Origin: an uncultured Chitinophagaceae bacterium
GTDB lineage: Bacteria > Bacteroidota > Bacteroidia > Chitinophagales > Chitinophagaceae
Direction: 5' to 3'
NCBI GenBank assembly: GCA_903895845.1
Contig: CAITVK010000053.1
Span: 99,227-163,226, forward strand
Length of the DNA stretch: 64,000 nt
In this document: piece by piece, positions 9,004 through 17,071 of the stretch
Layout: each line of letters opens with the position of its first letter
Numbering within the stretch: position 1 is the first letter of the stretch
Made by a program: the position numbers and the translations under genes
Notes under the pieces: generated by a model
The model's input: only the letters and a program-made list of their open reading frames with translations
What the model was told of the DNA's origin: nothing
The model's database searches: none

Positions 9004-9429
9004 TTACTGTGGTACTTCGCCTGGATTGAGTGTATATTCTATTGCATCCTCTACTACATAAACTCCTTGTGGATAGTATTTATTGAGTTGTTGCCTAAAC
9101 TTTTCTGCGTCTTCTTTCTTCAGGAAATTTCCTACCCTTACTTTAAAATAAGGAGAATGATAAGTAAGATATGCCTTCTGATCGGTAAATTTTGCAAGCA
9201 CATCACCCTTTATCTTGTTGGCATCATCCCTGTTTGTGGTGCTTATCAATTGTATTCGATAGCCTTTGTAGAGACCCGAACTCGTCATCATTCCTGTTCT
9301 TTTGTTTATCTCGGCCTGCTTTTGAGTAAGCACATCCAACCTTGGGTCTTTGCTCACAATAATGGTGTCATTTGCCAATAAATAACTGGAAGTGAACATG
9401 AATGAAAGAAGTATTGCTATTATTTTCAT
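9004..9429 (-). CDS. Exported SPOR-domain protein
   Basis: This is a 141-residue protein with a signal peptide (MKIIAILLSFMFTSSYLLAN, cleavage near residue 19-20) and one SPOR domain at about residues 55-132 (GYRIQLIS, FKVRVGNFLKKEDAEKF, YPQGVYVVED). SPOR domains bind denuded peptidoglycan at division sites, so a periplasmic cell-wall role is likely. A linker rich in Lys and Gln separates the signal from the domain. It lies downstream of the M20 gene on the same strand, but a gap of about 70 bp containing GTTACTGG-like words (8938-9000) separates them. Confidence 0.85.
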   Translation of the reverse strand: MKIIAILLSFMFTSSYLLANDTIIVSKDPRLDVLTQKQAEINKRTGMMTSSGLYKGYRIQLISTTNRDDANKIKGDVLAKFTDQKAYLTYHSPYFKVRVGNFLKKEDAEKFRQQLNKYYPQGVYVVEDAIEYTLNPGEVPQ

Positions 9430-9610
9430 TGTAATTTATTTTACTGATGCAAAGTAAGTGGGTTTGCTAAGATATAGGCAATTAAGAATTAAAATTAAGT
9501 GAGGGATGTACACGATAAAATAATCAAAAAAATTAAACTCTTCCATCCTTATTGTTTCTTGACTTATTAAAGTTATATAGCTTGATGCTCAAAACAGAGT
9601 TAGGCTTCTA

Positions 9611-11506
9611 CTAACTCACAGTTGCATACACATTAATAATCAGGATGGCTATGTCTAGGTCGTGCCTTACCGAATCAATGGTTTCGCCAAACAAATAGTC
9701 TTTCAGGCCCCTGTGTCTGTGTGCGCCTACTATCAGCAAGTCGGCATTGGCTTCTTTTACCAATCGTACAATCTCCTTTACCCGGTTTCTATAGCCCAGT
9801 TGCGTAGTTACTTTATAGCCTAGTTCTGACAGTTGTTGGGCATAAACATCTAGTCGATACCTGTCTTTTTGGGTCTCAGCATCATCACTCGACGCACCCA
9901 GATAGTTGGCGGAAACACTTTCTATAATGTGTAGTAGGGTATAATTGGCCTCTTTCTTTCCTTGTGCAAGTGCTTCCGAAATCAACCTGCCATCATTATT
10001 ACTAAAGTCAAGCGCAACAACAATATTGTTTATAGGGCGGGTTGCAAGGTTGTCCAATGGCAAAGCTTCTGGGTGCATGTCTGTGGAGTGTCTTTGCCTT
10101 CTTTTTTGTAGAACAGGCAGCAAGGACATTGTTGCAAAGAGCCAAATGATAAATAGTGCTACGATGCTTATTCCTATCTTCCCAAAGGGATTGCCTTGAC
10201 TACTGTACACATCCATCATTTTTTCAGTAACCAGTTGTGCATTCAGAAATACCAGTACAATTGCTATCAGCCATGCTACAATCTTCATCCGCAGGTTGAT
10301 GGCAAATTCGCCCATTGTGGCTTTGTCACTCACAAAATGTATCAATGGAACAATGGCAAACCCTAGCTGAAGGCTTAATATTACCTGACTGAATATCAAT
10401 AAATCATCCACTTTACTATCCCCATACAACAGAATCACAATCACAGCAGGCGTTATGGCTATCATCCTGGTAATCAATCTCCTCAACAAGGGGTCAATCC
10501 GCAAACTCAGGTATCCTTCCATCACTATCTGCCCTGCCAACGTTCCGGTAATGGTAGAACTCTGCCCTGATGCGATTAATGCAATTGCAAATAAAGTAGG
10601 GGCAATCTTGTTTCCCAACAATGGACTCAACAAACGATATGCATCTTCAATCTTGGCAATACCTGTGTTCCCGGTGGTATAAAACACACTCGCAGCCAAT
10701 ATCAGTATGGCTGCATTTACAAAGAAGGCACCATTTAGGGCAATAAAACTATCAATGAAATTATACTTCAAGGCGCGCCGTACACCCGCCCATCCTGTTT
10801 TGATTTTCCTTGTTTGCACCAATGCCGAATGGAGATAGAGATTATGTGGCATCACCGTGGCGCCAATAATGCCTACGGCAATATAAAGTGAGTTGCGGTC
10901 TAGCTTGGTCGGAAGAAAGCCAATGGCCACCTGACCGAAGTTGGGTTTGGCAAATACCAGCTCCAGAAAAAAGGAAAAGGCAATGATTAATACCAATGAA
11001 ATGATGAAAGCCTCTAGCTTTCTGATGCCTAGCTTTTGTAACCACATCAGCAGAAACGTATCCAGGATCGTAAAACAAACGCCCCAGATTAGTGGAAGCC
11101 CTGTTAATAAATGAATCCCGATTGCCATCCCCAACACCTCTGCCAGATCGCAGGCGGCAATGGCCAGTTCTGCCAAGATGTACAAACAAAAGTTGACAGT
11201 AGGAGGGTAGGCTTCCCGGTTTGCCTGTGCCAGGTCTTTGCGTCGCACAATGCCCAATCTGGCACTTAGGTTTTGTAGTATCAGGGCTATCAGGTTGCTC
11301 ATCAGCAATACCCATATCAGACGGTAGCCAAATTGAGCTCCACCTTGTAGGTCGGTCGCCCAGTTGCCGGGATCCATATAGCCCACACTAATCAGATAGG
11401 CAGGACCAAAATAGGCCAGTATCCGTTTGAACCCCCTTCTGTTGAGAGTGGTGTCTACCGATGAATTTGCTTCACCCAATGAAGTATCTTTTTCGTGCGT
11501 CATCAT
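9611..11506 (-). CDS. mntH: Nramp-family divalent metal transporter with C-terminal universal stress protein domain
   Basis: This is a proton-coupled Mn2+/Fe2+ importer of the inner membrane. Residues about 30-465 contain the Nramp core: TM1 with MDPGNWATDL (the metal-binding DPGN), a TM6 region with MPHNLYLHSALVQ and SGQSSTITGTLAGQ. After a basic linker, residues about 490-631 form a UspA-like domain (NNIVVALDFSNNDG, ADLLIVGAHRHRGLKDYLFG, DIAILIINV). Ordinary MntH is about 410-450 residues, so the extra domain accounts for the length of 631. A nucleotide-binding Usp domain fused to the transporter suggests control by ATP or another nucleotide. The DtxR-family gene ends 10 bp upstream, so the two form an operon. 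Mn versus Fe specificity is not settled. Confidence 0.92.
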   Translation of the reverse strand: MMTHEKDTSLGEANSSVDTTLNRRGFKRILAYFGPAYLISVGYMDPGNWATDLQGGAQFGYRLIWVLLMSNLIALILQNLSARLGIVRRKDLAQANREAYPPTVNFCLYILAELAIAACDLAEVLGMAIGIHLLTGLPLIWGVCFTILDTFLLMWLQKLGIRKLEAFIISLVLIIAFSFFLELVFAKPNFGQVAIGFLPTKLDRNSLYIAVGIIGATVMPHNLYLHSALVQTRKIKTGWAGVRRALKYNFIDSFIALNGAFFVNAAILILAASVFYTTGNTGIAKIEDAYRLLSPLLGNKIAPTLFAIALIASGQSSTITGTLAGQIVMEGYLSLRIDPLLRRLITRMIAITPAVIVILLYGDSKVDDLLIFSQVILSLQLGFAIVPLIHFVSDKATMGEFAINLRMKIVAWLIAIVLVFLNAQLVTEKMMDVYSSQGNPFGKIGISIVALFIIWLFATMSLLPVLQKRRQRHSTDMHPEALPLDNLATRPINNIVVALDFSNNDGRLISEALAQGKKEANYTLLHIIESVSANYLGASSDDAETQKDRYRLDVYAQQLSELGYKVTTQLGYRNRVKEIVRLVKEANADLLIVGAHRHRGLKDYLFGETIDSVRHDLDIAILIINVYATVS

Positions 11507-11516
11507 AGTAGCGGAT

Positions 11517-12185
11517 TTACAGCTGTTGTTTAGTTACAAATAAGGCCAGTGCAAGTTCACGGCTGATGGTGAATCTTTGGTCGGAGTAGGTCTCTATCTC
11601 CAATGAGTTATCAAAGGAAAACTTCTTTTTGATGGTGATAGGCGTGCCTATTGCAATTTTTTTATGGGTCAATAGTTCCAGCAACTCTGTCGACTGACTC
11701 CCTACTGCACTCACTTTGGCTGTTTCGCCAATCGGCATGTCTACCAGGTTTATCTGCGGTAGTGTCTGTATTTTGCCATTACTGTCTGGTATCGGATCTC
11801 CATGAGGGTCAAACTTTGGGTTACCCAAAAAGTTATCTAGTCGTTCTATTAGTACTTTGCTGGTTATATGTTCAAGTTCTTCAGCAATGGCATGAACTTC
11901 ATCCCACCCAAACTGAAGCTTTTCTACCAGAAAAAACTCCCATAGGCGGTGCTTACGTACAATGCCCAATGCCACTCTTTCACCTTCATCGCTCAGGGAG
12001 AAGCCCCTGTATTTTTCATAATTAAGGACTTGCTTGGTGTTTAGCCGCTTCAACATATCTGTAACAGAGGCTGCTTTCGTGTTTAATTTAGCCGCTACAT
12101 CATTGGTACTAACGGTGGAATCTGCTTGTTGAAGGTGGTAGATAGCCTTTATGTAGTTCTCTTCGGTAGTAGATAAGTTGTCCAT
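11517..12185 (-). CDS. DtxR/MntR-family metal-dependent transcriptional regulator
   Basis: This is a predicted metal-sensing repressor of the transporter operon it heads. Of the 222 residues, the first 70 form a winged helix (TTEENYIKAIYHLQ, TKAASVTDMLKRL, YEKYRGFSLSDEG). The dimerisation and metal-binding part follows (RKHRLWEFFLVEKL, DEVHAIAEELEHI), and a C-terminal SH3/FeoA-like domain runs from about residue 150 (LVDMPIGETAKVSAVGSQ). The positions corresponding to the Mn ligands Asp8 and Glu11 of Bacillus MntR appear to be Asn and Lys, so iron or another binding mode is as likely as Mn. A dyad covering its own promoter supports autoregulation. Confidence 0.9.
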   Translation of the reverse strand: MDNLSTTEENYIKAIYHLQQADSTVSTNDVAAKLNTKAASVTDMLKRLNTKQVLNYEKYRGFSLSDEGERVALGIVRKHRLWEFFLVEKLQFGWDEVHAIAEELEHITSKVLIERLDNFLGNPKFDPHGDPIPDSNGKIQTLPQINLVDMPIGETAKVSAVGSQSTELLELLTHKKIAIGTPITIKKKFSFDNSLEIETYSDQRFTISRELALALFVTKQQL

Positions 12186-12186
12186 G

Positions 12187-12226
12187 CTGAATAAATATTT
12201 TAGGCAAATCTAAATTATTTATTCAG
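12187..12226. promoter_or_regulatory. Operator-like dyad over the predicted promoter of the metal regulon
   Basis: CTGAATAAATA (12187-12197) and its exact reverse complement TATTTATTCAG (12216-12226) flank an 18-bp spacer. The spacer holds TAGATTTGC (minus strand, 12212-12204), a match to the -7 box TAnnTTTG. It begins two bases upstream of the start codon at 12185. Binding by the DtxR-family protein is inferred. Confidence 0.5.
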
Positions 12227-12435
12227 TTGTGCTAATAAAATATTGTTGATTGATTTAAGGCATACATAATCAGCCAATACCAGGAGCGAACAGTTAACAA
12301 TAATAGACCTCATCTGAAATTTAACTTACCTCAACGCGCGTCATACCAAATTGCATATCAGGCAAGCTTGAAATAAATTGGGATGACTTGACTTTTATCT
12401 TAGCTATTCACAACTACTGTAAGCGTCATGTCAAG

Positions 12436-12517
12436 GCACGAGATATCTCACAAAAAATAGTCCATGTGATTTTAACGCACGAGACATCTATCGAAAATAG
12501 TCCAAGTAACAATGAGT
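12436..12517. repeat. Two-copy 41-bp tandem repeat
   Basis: GCACGAGA begins at 12436 and again at 12477, exactly 41 bp apart, and AAAATAGTCCA recurs within each copy. The first copy has the palindrome GAGATATCTC. It lies in the 427-bp gap between the DtxR-family gene and the anti-sigma gene; no gene was found in the rest of that gap. Confidence 0.7.
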
Positions 12518-12612
12518 AATAAAAGGGGGCTTTAAGAAACAATAGGGTATTAAACGAAGTATCCACTTCATCAAGTAAACAACAACTTCAATTTACAAAT
12601 GCTGAATGATGC

Positions 12613-13452
12613 CTAAGAACTCACCTTGCCCAACACATAAAGTTGTGTCAAATCAGGAGATGGACTGCCGCCTTTCTTCTCAAGGGTAATGGCAAATATA
12701 TCTGCCTGTTGGGTATTCTTTAGCTTGCAGACACCGTTGCAGTCGTTCAACATCCCGGCATCAATTGGCTTACCTTTCACCAATGCCCATAGCTGGTATT
12801 GCTTGCCTTCTGGCGCTTTGGGTAGTTTGTTTGCCAACACATACACATCCTTCGATTTGCTGTTCCAGAAAACAGTTGCCAGATTGCCTTCCTTGCCAGC
12901 TATGCCTTTCATGGCCACCTTTATTACGTTGGTGTCGCTCATCAGTTGTAGGCTGTTGGTAATCTCCTGATATTTGGCTTGTATGTTATTATTATCTGTG
13001 AATAAGGCATTCTTTTCGTTTAATAAGGCAACCACCTGCTTGTTGGCTGCAGTATATTCTCTGAAGAAATAGACATTCAAAGTGGCACTCACCACAAAAA
13101 GAATGATAGAAGCTGCTGCTATGTATTGAAACATCTTGGCAGACTTGGCAGGGATGGGTTTCAGGGGCATGGTTACTACCTTGGCCTCTTTTGTTTGCTG
13201 ATTAGGGATATTTGTCTGGTCTACAAATTCGTCTTGCAAGGCCAGCATCAATTTGTCTTTTGTATCGGCTGCGGGAGTTATTGTATTGGCAAAAGCCGCT
13301 GTTTCAAGTGAGGCTTCAAATGAATCTATAGCAGCCTGTATTTCGGGATGAGCGCCTTTCAGTTGCTCTAGTTCAGCAACTTCTTGCGCATCAGCTAGTC
13401 CCAGAACGTAGCTTTCTATAATGCCGCTTGATATGTATTCTTCGATATTCAC
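12613..13452 (-). CDS. Anti-sigma factor of the RskA family
   Basis: This is a membrane-anchored partner that would hold the adjacent ECF sigma factor inactive. The 279-residue protein has an N-terminal anti-sigma segment (YISSGIIESYVLGLADAQEV), one transmembrane helix at about residues 110-130 (YIAAASIILFVVSATLNVYF), a coiled stretch, and an extracytoplasmic RskA domain (VYVLANKLPKAPEGKQYQLW). Translation starts at GTG 13452, directly after the sigma-factor stop codon (TAA then GTG), which implies coupled translation. The signal it senses is unknown. Confidence 0.9.
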   Translation of the reverse strand: MNIEEYISSGIIESYVLGLADAQEVAELEQLKGAHPEIQAAIDSFEASLETAAFANTITPAADTKDKLMLALQDEFVDQTNIPNQQTKEAKVVTMPLKPIPAKSAKMFQYIAAASIILFVVSATLNVYFFREYTAANKQVVALLNEKNALFTDNNNIQAKYQEITNSLQLMSDTNVIKVAMKGIAGKEGNLATVFWNSKSKDVYVLANKLPKAPEGKQYQLWALVKGKPIDAGMLNDCNGVCKLKNTQQADIFAITLEKKGGSPSPDLTQLYVLGKVSS

Positions 13453-14025
13453 TTATTCTTTTATTACTGTTCTTAACTGAATTAATGCATTTCGCAATCG
13501 CGTTTTTACTGTTCCAAGTGGGATTCCTAACATATTGGCAATCTCATCTTGGGTATATCCTTGAAAATAAGCCAACTCTACCAGCACCCGATATTCTTCT
13601 TTTAATTGATGCACCACCTTTCGTAATCCAATCTGATCAATAGGTAGTTGTGTACTTCCTGCTGCCTCCTGTTTTACTTCCGTCAGTTCCTGATTCTGCT
13701 GGCTATTTTGATAGCCTTTACTCCTCACTGTATCTATTGAGGCATTTCTGGAAATATTCAGCATCCATGTAAATAACCTTCCTTTGGTATCATCGTAGCT
13801 TTCTATCTGTCGCCATATCTTTATAAAAACCTCTTGCAACACATCATTGGCTAATTCTACTTCAGCTACAATATTATGAATTACTGATAACAAAGCACCG
13901 CTGTAGTTATCGTACAGGTAACTATATGCCGTCTGATCTCGCTGCTTTAGCAATAAAACCAGCTCTGCCTCGCTATATTTCTTTACGGCCTCCAAACTAT
14001 ACTGATATGTTAAGTGATGCCGCAA
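13453..14025 (-). CDS. ECF-family RNA polymerase sigma factor (SigK-like)
   Basis: This is a 190-residue sigma-70 family extracytoplasmic-function factor. Region 2 is seen as YLYDNYSGALLSVI through DVLQEVFIKIWRQI and LFTWMLNISRNASID. Region 4 is seen as YRVLVELAYFQGYTQDEIA with the recognition helix IPLGTVKTRLRNAL. It is followed without a gap by its RskA-type anti-sigma factor. The globin-like lipoprotein and membrane protein genes upstream on the same strand are plausible members of its regulon, but a terminator-like hairpin separates them. Confidence 0.93.
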   Translation of the reverse strand: MRHHLTYQYSLEAVKKYSEAELVLLLKQRDQTAYSYLYDNYSGALLSVIHNIVAEVELANDVLQEVFIKIWRQIESYDDTKGRLFTWMLNISRNASIDTVRSKGYQNSQQNQELTEVKQEAAGSTQLPIDQIGLRKVVHQLKEEYRVLVELAYFQGYTQDEIANMLGIPLGTVKTRLRNALIQLRTVIKE

Positions 14026-14172
14026 GTAACTGTTTTTTTTAACACGAACGGTAAATTCAATTTCCTAATTAAGATAAAACTGTATTACAACTTCCTCTTT
14101 TTTCCTTTTCATCTCAATCAACCATGATTGAGGCTTTCATAATCTCAGGTTGTCCTTGAGTACCAAGGTTAT

Positions 14173-14207
14173 TGGATTATACAACTTTTCTAAGGTTGTA
14201 TAATCCA
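14173..14207. repeat. Perfect 13-bp inverted repeat upstream of the ECF sigma gene
   Basis: TGGATTATACAAC (14173-14185) and GTTGTATAATCCA (14195-14207) pair perfectly around a 9-nt loop. It lies about 150 bp upstream of the sigma-factor start. It could be an operator, a processing site or the edge of the hairpin pair that separates the two transcription units. Confidence 0.6.
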
Positions 14208-14223
14208 GCCCCTTAGTAAAGCA

Positions 14224-14255
14224 AAAAAGGCTAGCTAAATATAGATAGCCTTTTT
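14224..14255 (-). terminator. Intrinsic terminator after the globin-like lipoprotein gene
   Basis: AAAAAGGCTA (14224-14233) and TAGCCTTTTT (14246-14255) form a perfect 10-bp stem with a 12-nt loop. On the minus strand it begins about 25 nt after the stop at 14279 and ends in a T run. A run of A on the other side makes it potentially bidirectional. Confidence 0.75.
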
Positions 14256-14278
14256 AGGATGCTGCATTGTAAAGCTCA

Positions 14279-14860
14279 TTATTTCTGTACTACCTGACCT
14301 TCTAGTGTGTAGACTAGCTTGCCTACACTTCCAATCAAGTTGTTCGAAACACCATTCTTTTGTGCGCCTTTCACAAGGTCACCCACAAATTGATCGAAGT
14401 CGGCAGAACTTGCTTTAGCACCCATCCGCGAGTTGGTGGCGGGGTTGTGTGCTGAAGCCATACTCATGCCTGTGTAAGTGTAATCTTTTGCACCAGTTGC
14501 AACGCTAAAGAAGTCAGTCAAGTTCTTACTTAACTCAGTAAAGCCACTGAAATTATTGTTGCCTACTTCTCCCAACAAAACCGAGAAGAATTTCTTGTTC
14601 AGCGCCGTGTCGGCAGCAATCACAAATATGGTACTGTCCACCACATAGTGCAGGTTCAGTCTGCCTTGTTCAATCATGGCACCCGATACAGTACTGGTGG
14701 GGTCTTTCACCATTGTTGTTCCACCTAGGCTGTCATACAAAGTGGGCGCAGCTGCCGAACTAGTGCTTTTGTTGCACGATGTCATTGTTGTACTTAGGAC
14801 AACTGTTGTTGCCACGATAGCCAATATGGCCATTACAGTGTTGAATGTTAACTTTTTCAT
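14279..14860 (-). CDS. Lipoprotein with a truncated-globin-like (group I) domain
   Basis: This is a 193-residue protein with a lipoprotein signal peptide ending at Cys29 (TTMTSC). The mature part resembles a 2/2 haemoglobin: TLYDSLGG at residues 40-47, a helical middle, KNLTDFFSVATGAKDYTYTG and then MSMASAHNP with His138 in the place of the proximal haem ligand, followed by SADFDQFVGDLVKGAQKNGV. Globins of this type bind haem and react with O2 or NO, and usually act in the cytoplasm; an envelope-anchored form is unusual. An insertion follows the LGG turn, so haem binding is a hypothesis. It is 21 bp downstream of a small membrane protein gene, probably in one operon. Confidence 0.6.
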   Translation of the reverse strand: MKKLTFNTVMAILAIVATTVVLSTTMTSCNKSTSSAAAPTLYDSLGGTTMVKDPTSTVSGAMIEQGRLNLHYVVDSTIFVIAADTALNKKFFSVLLGEVGNNNFSGFTELSKNLTDFFSVATGAKDYTYTGMSMASAHNPATNSRMGAKASSADFDQFVGDLVKGAQKNGVSNNLIGSVGKLVYTLEGQVVQK

Positions 14861-14881
14861 CTTTTTGTTTTTTGAATTAAA

Positions 14882-15310
14882 TTAAAATAAGTGATTAAAA
14901 AAATGGTATGCCTTGTAAGTAAAAGAGGTTGCTGCAACAGGGCAGCCACTTGCCATCTGTTCTTTGCTTGGCAGAAAGCGTGAACCATTGTAAGGCAAGT
15001 TGAGATTGAGATTGCCAATAATCTGCTCAGCGGAAGTCTTAGCTGGATAAAAAGTAAATACAACGAGCTTTCCAGCAGGATTGCACAATACATGATCTAT
15101 ACCTTTTTGCTGATACAGAAAAGTAGTAATTTTTGCAGCATCATCCTTGTTCAAGTCCTTCTTCAAGTCTACTCTTGCCATTATCCGCATATCGGTAGGT
15201 ATCGGTTTGGGTCTTGTAACAATGTAAATATGTACACAAAGTACCACTACCAATAAACCGAATGTGAGGCCTGCTCCCGCTAGAACCTTTTTCAATAATC
15301 CTTTTTTCAT
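14882..15310 (-). CDS. Small membrane-anchored protein with a possible HMA-like fold
   Basis: Not recognised with certainty. The 142-residue protein has one N-terminal transmembrane helix (residues about 10-32, AGAGLTFGLLVVVLCVHIYI). The remaining segment has a beta-alpha-beta pattern (MARVDLKKDLNKDDAAKITT, GIDHVLCNPAGKLVVFTF, TSAEQIIGNLN) resembling heavy-metal-associated ferredoxin-like domains, but without a CXXC metal site; single cysteines occur in HVLCNP and SGCPV. It precedes the globin-like lipoprotein by 21 bp and is presumably co-transcribed, so a shared role in haem, metal or redox chemistry at the envelope is a reasonable guess. Confidence 0.6.
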   Translation of the reverse strand: MKKGLLKKVLAGAGLTFGLLVVVLCVHIYIVTRPKPIPTDMRIMARVDLKKDLNKDDAAKITTFLYQQKGIDHVLCNPAGKLVVFTFYPAKTSAEQIIGNLNLNLPYNGSRFLPSKEQMASGCPVAATSFTYKAYHFFNHLF

Positions 15311-15642
15311 GACTCTCTTTTTAGATTAAATAAATGTTTGTACCGAATTAATCTGGTTGCGCAACCTTTAAAATTTTACAGTACAATGACAATTACGAGA
15401 AATGAAGAAGGTTGGATTTAATTAACCGAAAAAAGATTTGAATTGTGTTATTTGAACTTTTTTTTAGATTAGCTAACGTGATGTAAAAGTTTTCCTAATG
15501 GTTCCGAAGCGTATTAAAACAGCTTGTCAGTAGCGGTTGAGGGGGAGGAATTAGATGAGATAAAGGCTTTTACGAAGGATTTTTGACAGAGAGAAGCCTG
15601 ATAGAAATGATTAATTATCACGAGAAATACCCTGTGTAACGC
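15311..15642. other. Intergenic stretch with no gene
   Basis: This part of the 627-bp gap upstream of the small membrane protein shows no ORF with coding character and no structured RNA that could be recognised. It runs directly into the 21-bp tandem array. Confidence 0.4.
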
Positions 15643-15830
15643 GTTTATATACCTCCGTCTAAGATTTATATATCTTTTCCCAACTTTTATATATAAATCT
15701 CTGGCTTTTATATATCTCCGTCCAAGATTTATATATGTTTTCTCAACTTTTATATATAAATCTCCAGCTTTTATATATCTCCGTCTAAGATTTATATATG
15801 TTTATCCAACTTTTATATATAAACGTGAAA
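15643..15830. repeat. Tandem array of nine 20-21-bp units with 63-bp super-period
   Basis: Units begin at 15643, 15663, 15684, 15705, 15726, 15747, 15768, 15789 and 15810. Each starts with TTTATATA or TTTTATATAT followed by a variable tail. Tails recur every third unit (CTCCGTCTAA in units 1, 4, 7; GTTTTCTCAA-like in 2, 5, 8; AAATCTCCAG-like in 3, 6, 9), giving a 63-bp higher-order repeat. The sequence is AT-rich and locally self-complementary (TATATATA). It is unrelated to the array at 4891 except in period. Confidence 0.9.
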
Positions 15831-15937
15831 CTTTTTGGTATTAATGTAGATAAGCTGCTTGGGTGCAGATTGTTGCATAGCCATCGACATTAAAATGAGA
15901 CATTCAATCCAACTTAAACTCGCAGCTCAATCCCAAC

Positions 15938-16333
15938 TCACGTTAAACTATTTTCCTTTATTCCTAAGGCCAAGCATACCCAGCCTGCAATAAACAACAA
16001 ACCGCCTATTGGTGTGAGGAAGACAATCCAGTTGAGTCCCGCAACGGCATAAATAGTTTTGAAGGTATAGATATACAACGACCCACTGAATAACCCAATG
16101 CCGAGTAAAAACAAGACTCCTGTTGCTCGGATAAGTTTGTTGGGATAGGTCTTGAAGAGCACTGCCGCCAATGCCAATGCAAAAACATGATAAAACTGAT
16201 ACTGTACCCCCTTGTTGAAAATGGTAATCGTTTGCTCGTCGGCAATGTTTTTCAATCCATGGGCAGCAAATGCGCCAAGCATTACCGACAATGCACCCAA
16301 GAAAGCCGCTGTTTTAAGATAAATTTTATGCAC
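15938..16333 (-). CDS. DUF423 family small membrane protein
   Basis: This is a 131-residue inner-membrane protein with four hydrophobic segments. It has the DUF423/YgdD pattern: an N-terminal helix with GALSVMLGAFAAHGL, then FNKGVQYQFYHVFALAL, FLLGIGLFSGSLYIYT and LTPIGGLLFIAGWV. The function of the family is unknown. It sits upstream of nothing obvious on this strand and about 85 bp from aroK; that gap contains words such as TTTTAAAATTTGAGTTATG related to the palindromes at other joints. Confidence 0.88.
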   Translation of the reverse strand: MHKIYLKTAAFLGALSVMLGAFAAHGLKNIADEQTITIFNKGVQYQFYHVFALALAAVLFKTYPNKLIRATGVLFLLGIGLFSGSLYIYTFKTIYAVAGLNWIVFLTPIGGLLFIAGWVCLALGIKENSLT

Positions 16334-16417
16334 GAATTGTTACTTTGAATTATGAATTTTAAAATTTGAGTTATGTCTTATAATATAACATTCAACATTT
16401 AAAACTTAAAATATTGC

Positions 16418-16924
16418 CTATGCCTTTTCTTCTAATAGCTTAATAAAATCCTTCTCTTTCATAGCCGAATACGCAACTGCATGTTTTGCCTGACTATAAA
16501 ATGGCGCACGCTCTGTTAATTTTTTAGCGAGGAAAACACCTAGATTATCATCGGAGAGTTCGCTTATTAGTGGACGATGTGCTTTTTCCGGTTTCAATCT
16601 TTCTACCAATACATCAATCGGTTCATTCAGCCAAACGGTGATGCCATTTTCATTCATCCATTCTATGTTGTTATGAAAACAAGGCGTACCACCACCTGTT
16701 GCCAACACAAAATCTTTCTTCTCGCCAAACCAACGCAATATTGTAGCTTCCAACTTACGGAAATACGCCTCTCCCTCTTCCTCAAATATTTCAGAGATAG
16801 TTAAATCTTCCGTCATTTCAATCAGATTGTCCAGATCATACGCTCGCAACTTCAACTTCTTTGCAATCTTTTTGGCGCAATAACTTTTTCCGCTGCCCAT
16901 CATCCCAATTAAGAATATCTTCAT
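16418..16924 (-). CDS. aroK: Shikimate kinase
   Basis: This enzyme phosphorylates shikimate at the 3-hydroxyl with ATP, the fifth step to chorismate. The 168-residue length is typical. The Walker A loop is GMMGSGKS (residues 7-14), the shikimate-binding Asp lies in YDLDNLIE, the substrate loop reads ATGGGTPC, and the lid/adenine region carries HRPLI. No other shikimate-pathway gene is nearby. Confidence 0.95.
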   Translation of the reverse strand: MKIFLIGMMGSGKSYCAKKIAKKLKLRAYDLDNLIEMTEDLTISEIFEEEGEAYFRKLEATILRWFGEKKDFVLATGGGTPCFHNNIEWMNENGITVWLNEPIDVLVERLKPEKAHRPLISELSDDNLGVFLAKKLTERAPFYSQAKHAVAYSAMKEKDFIKLLEEKA

Positions 16925-17071
16925 TTATTAACGTTTAATAATTAACTTTTAGTGATTAATGTTTAGATTTCATTAATCCTAACAACTAATAACTACCCTG
17001 TGTTTTGTGTCAACCAAATGTAGGAGAAATGAGGTAAGGAATTTATTACAGATGGGTAGACACTTAGTTAC

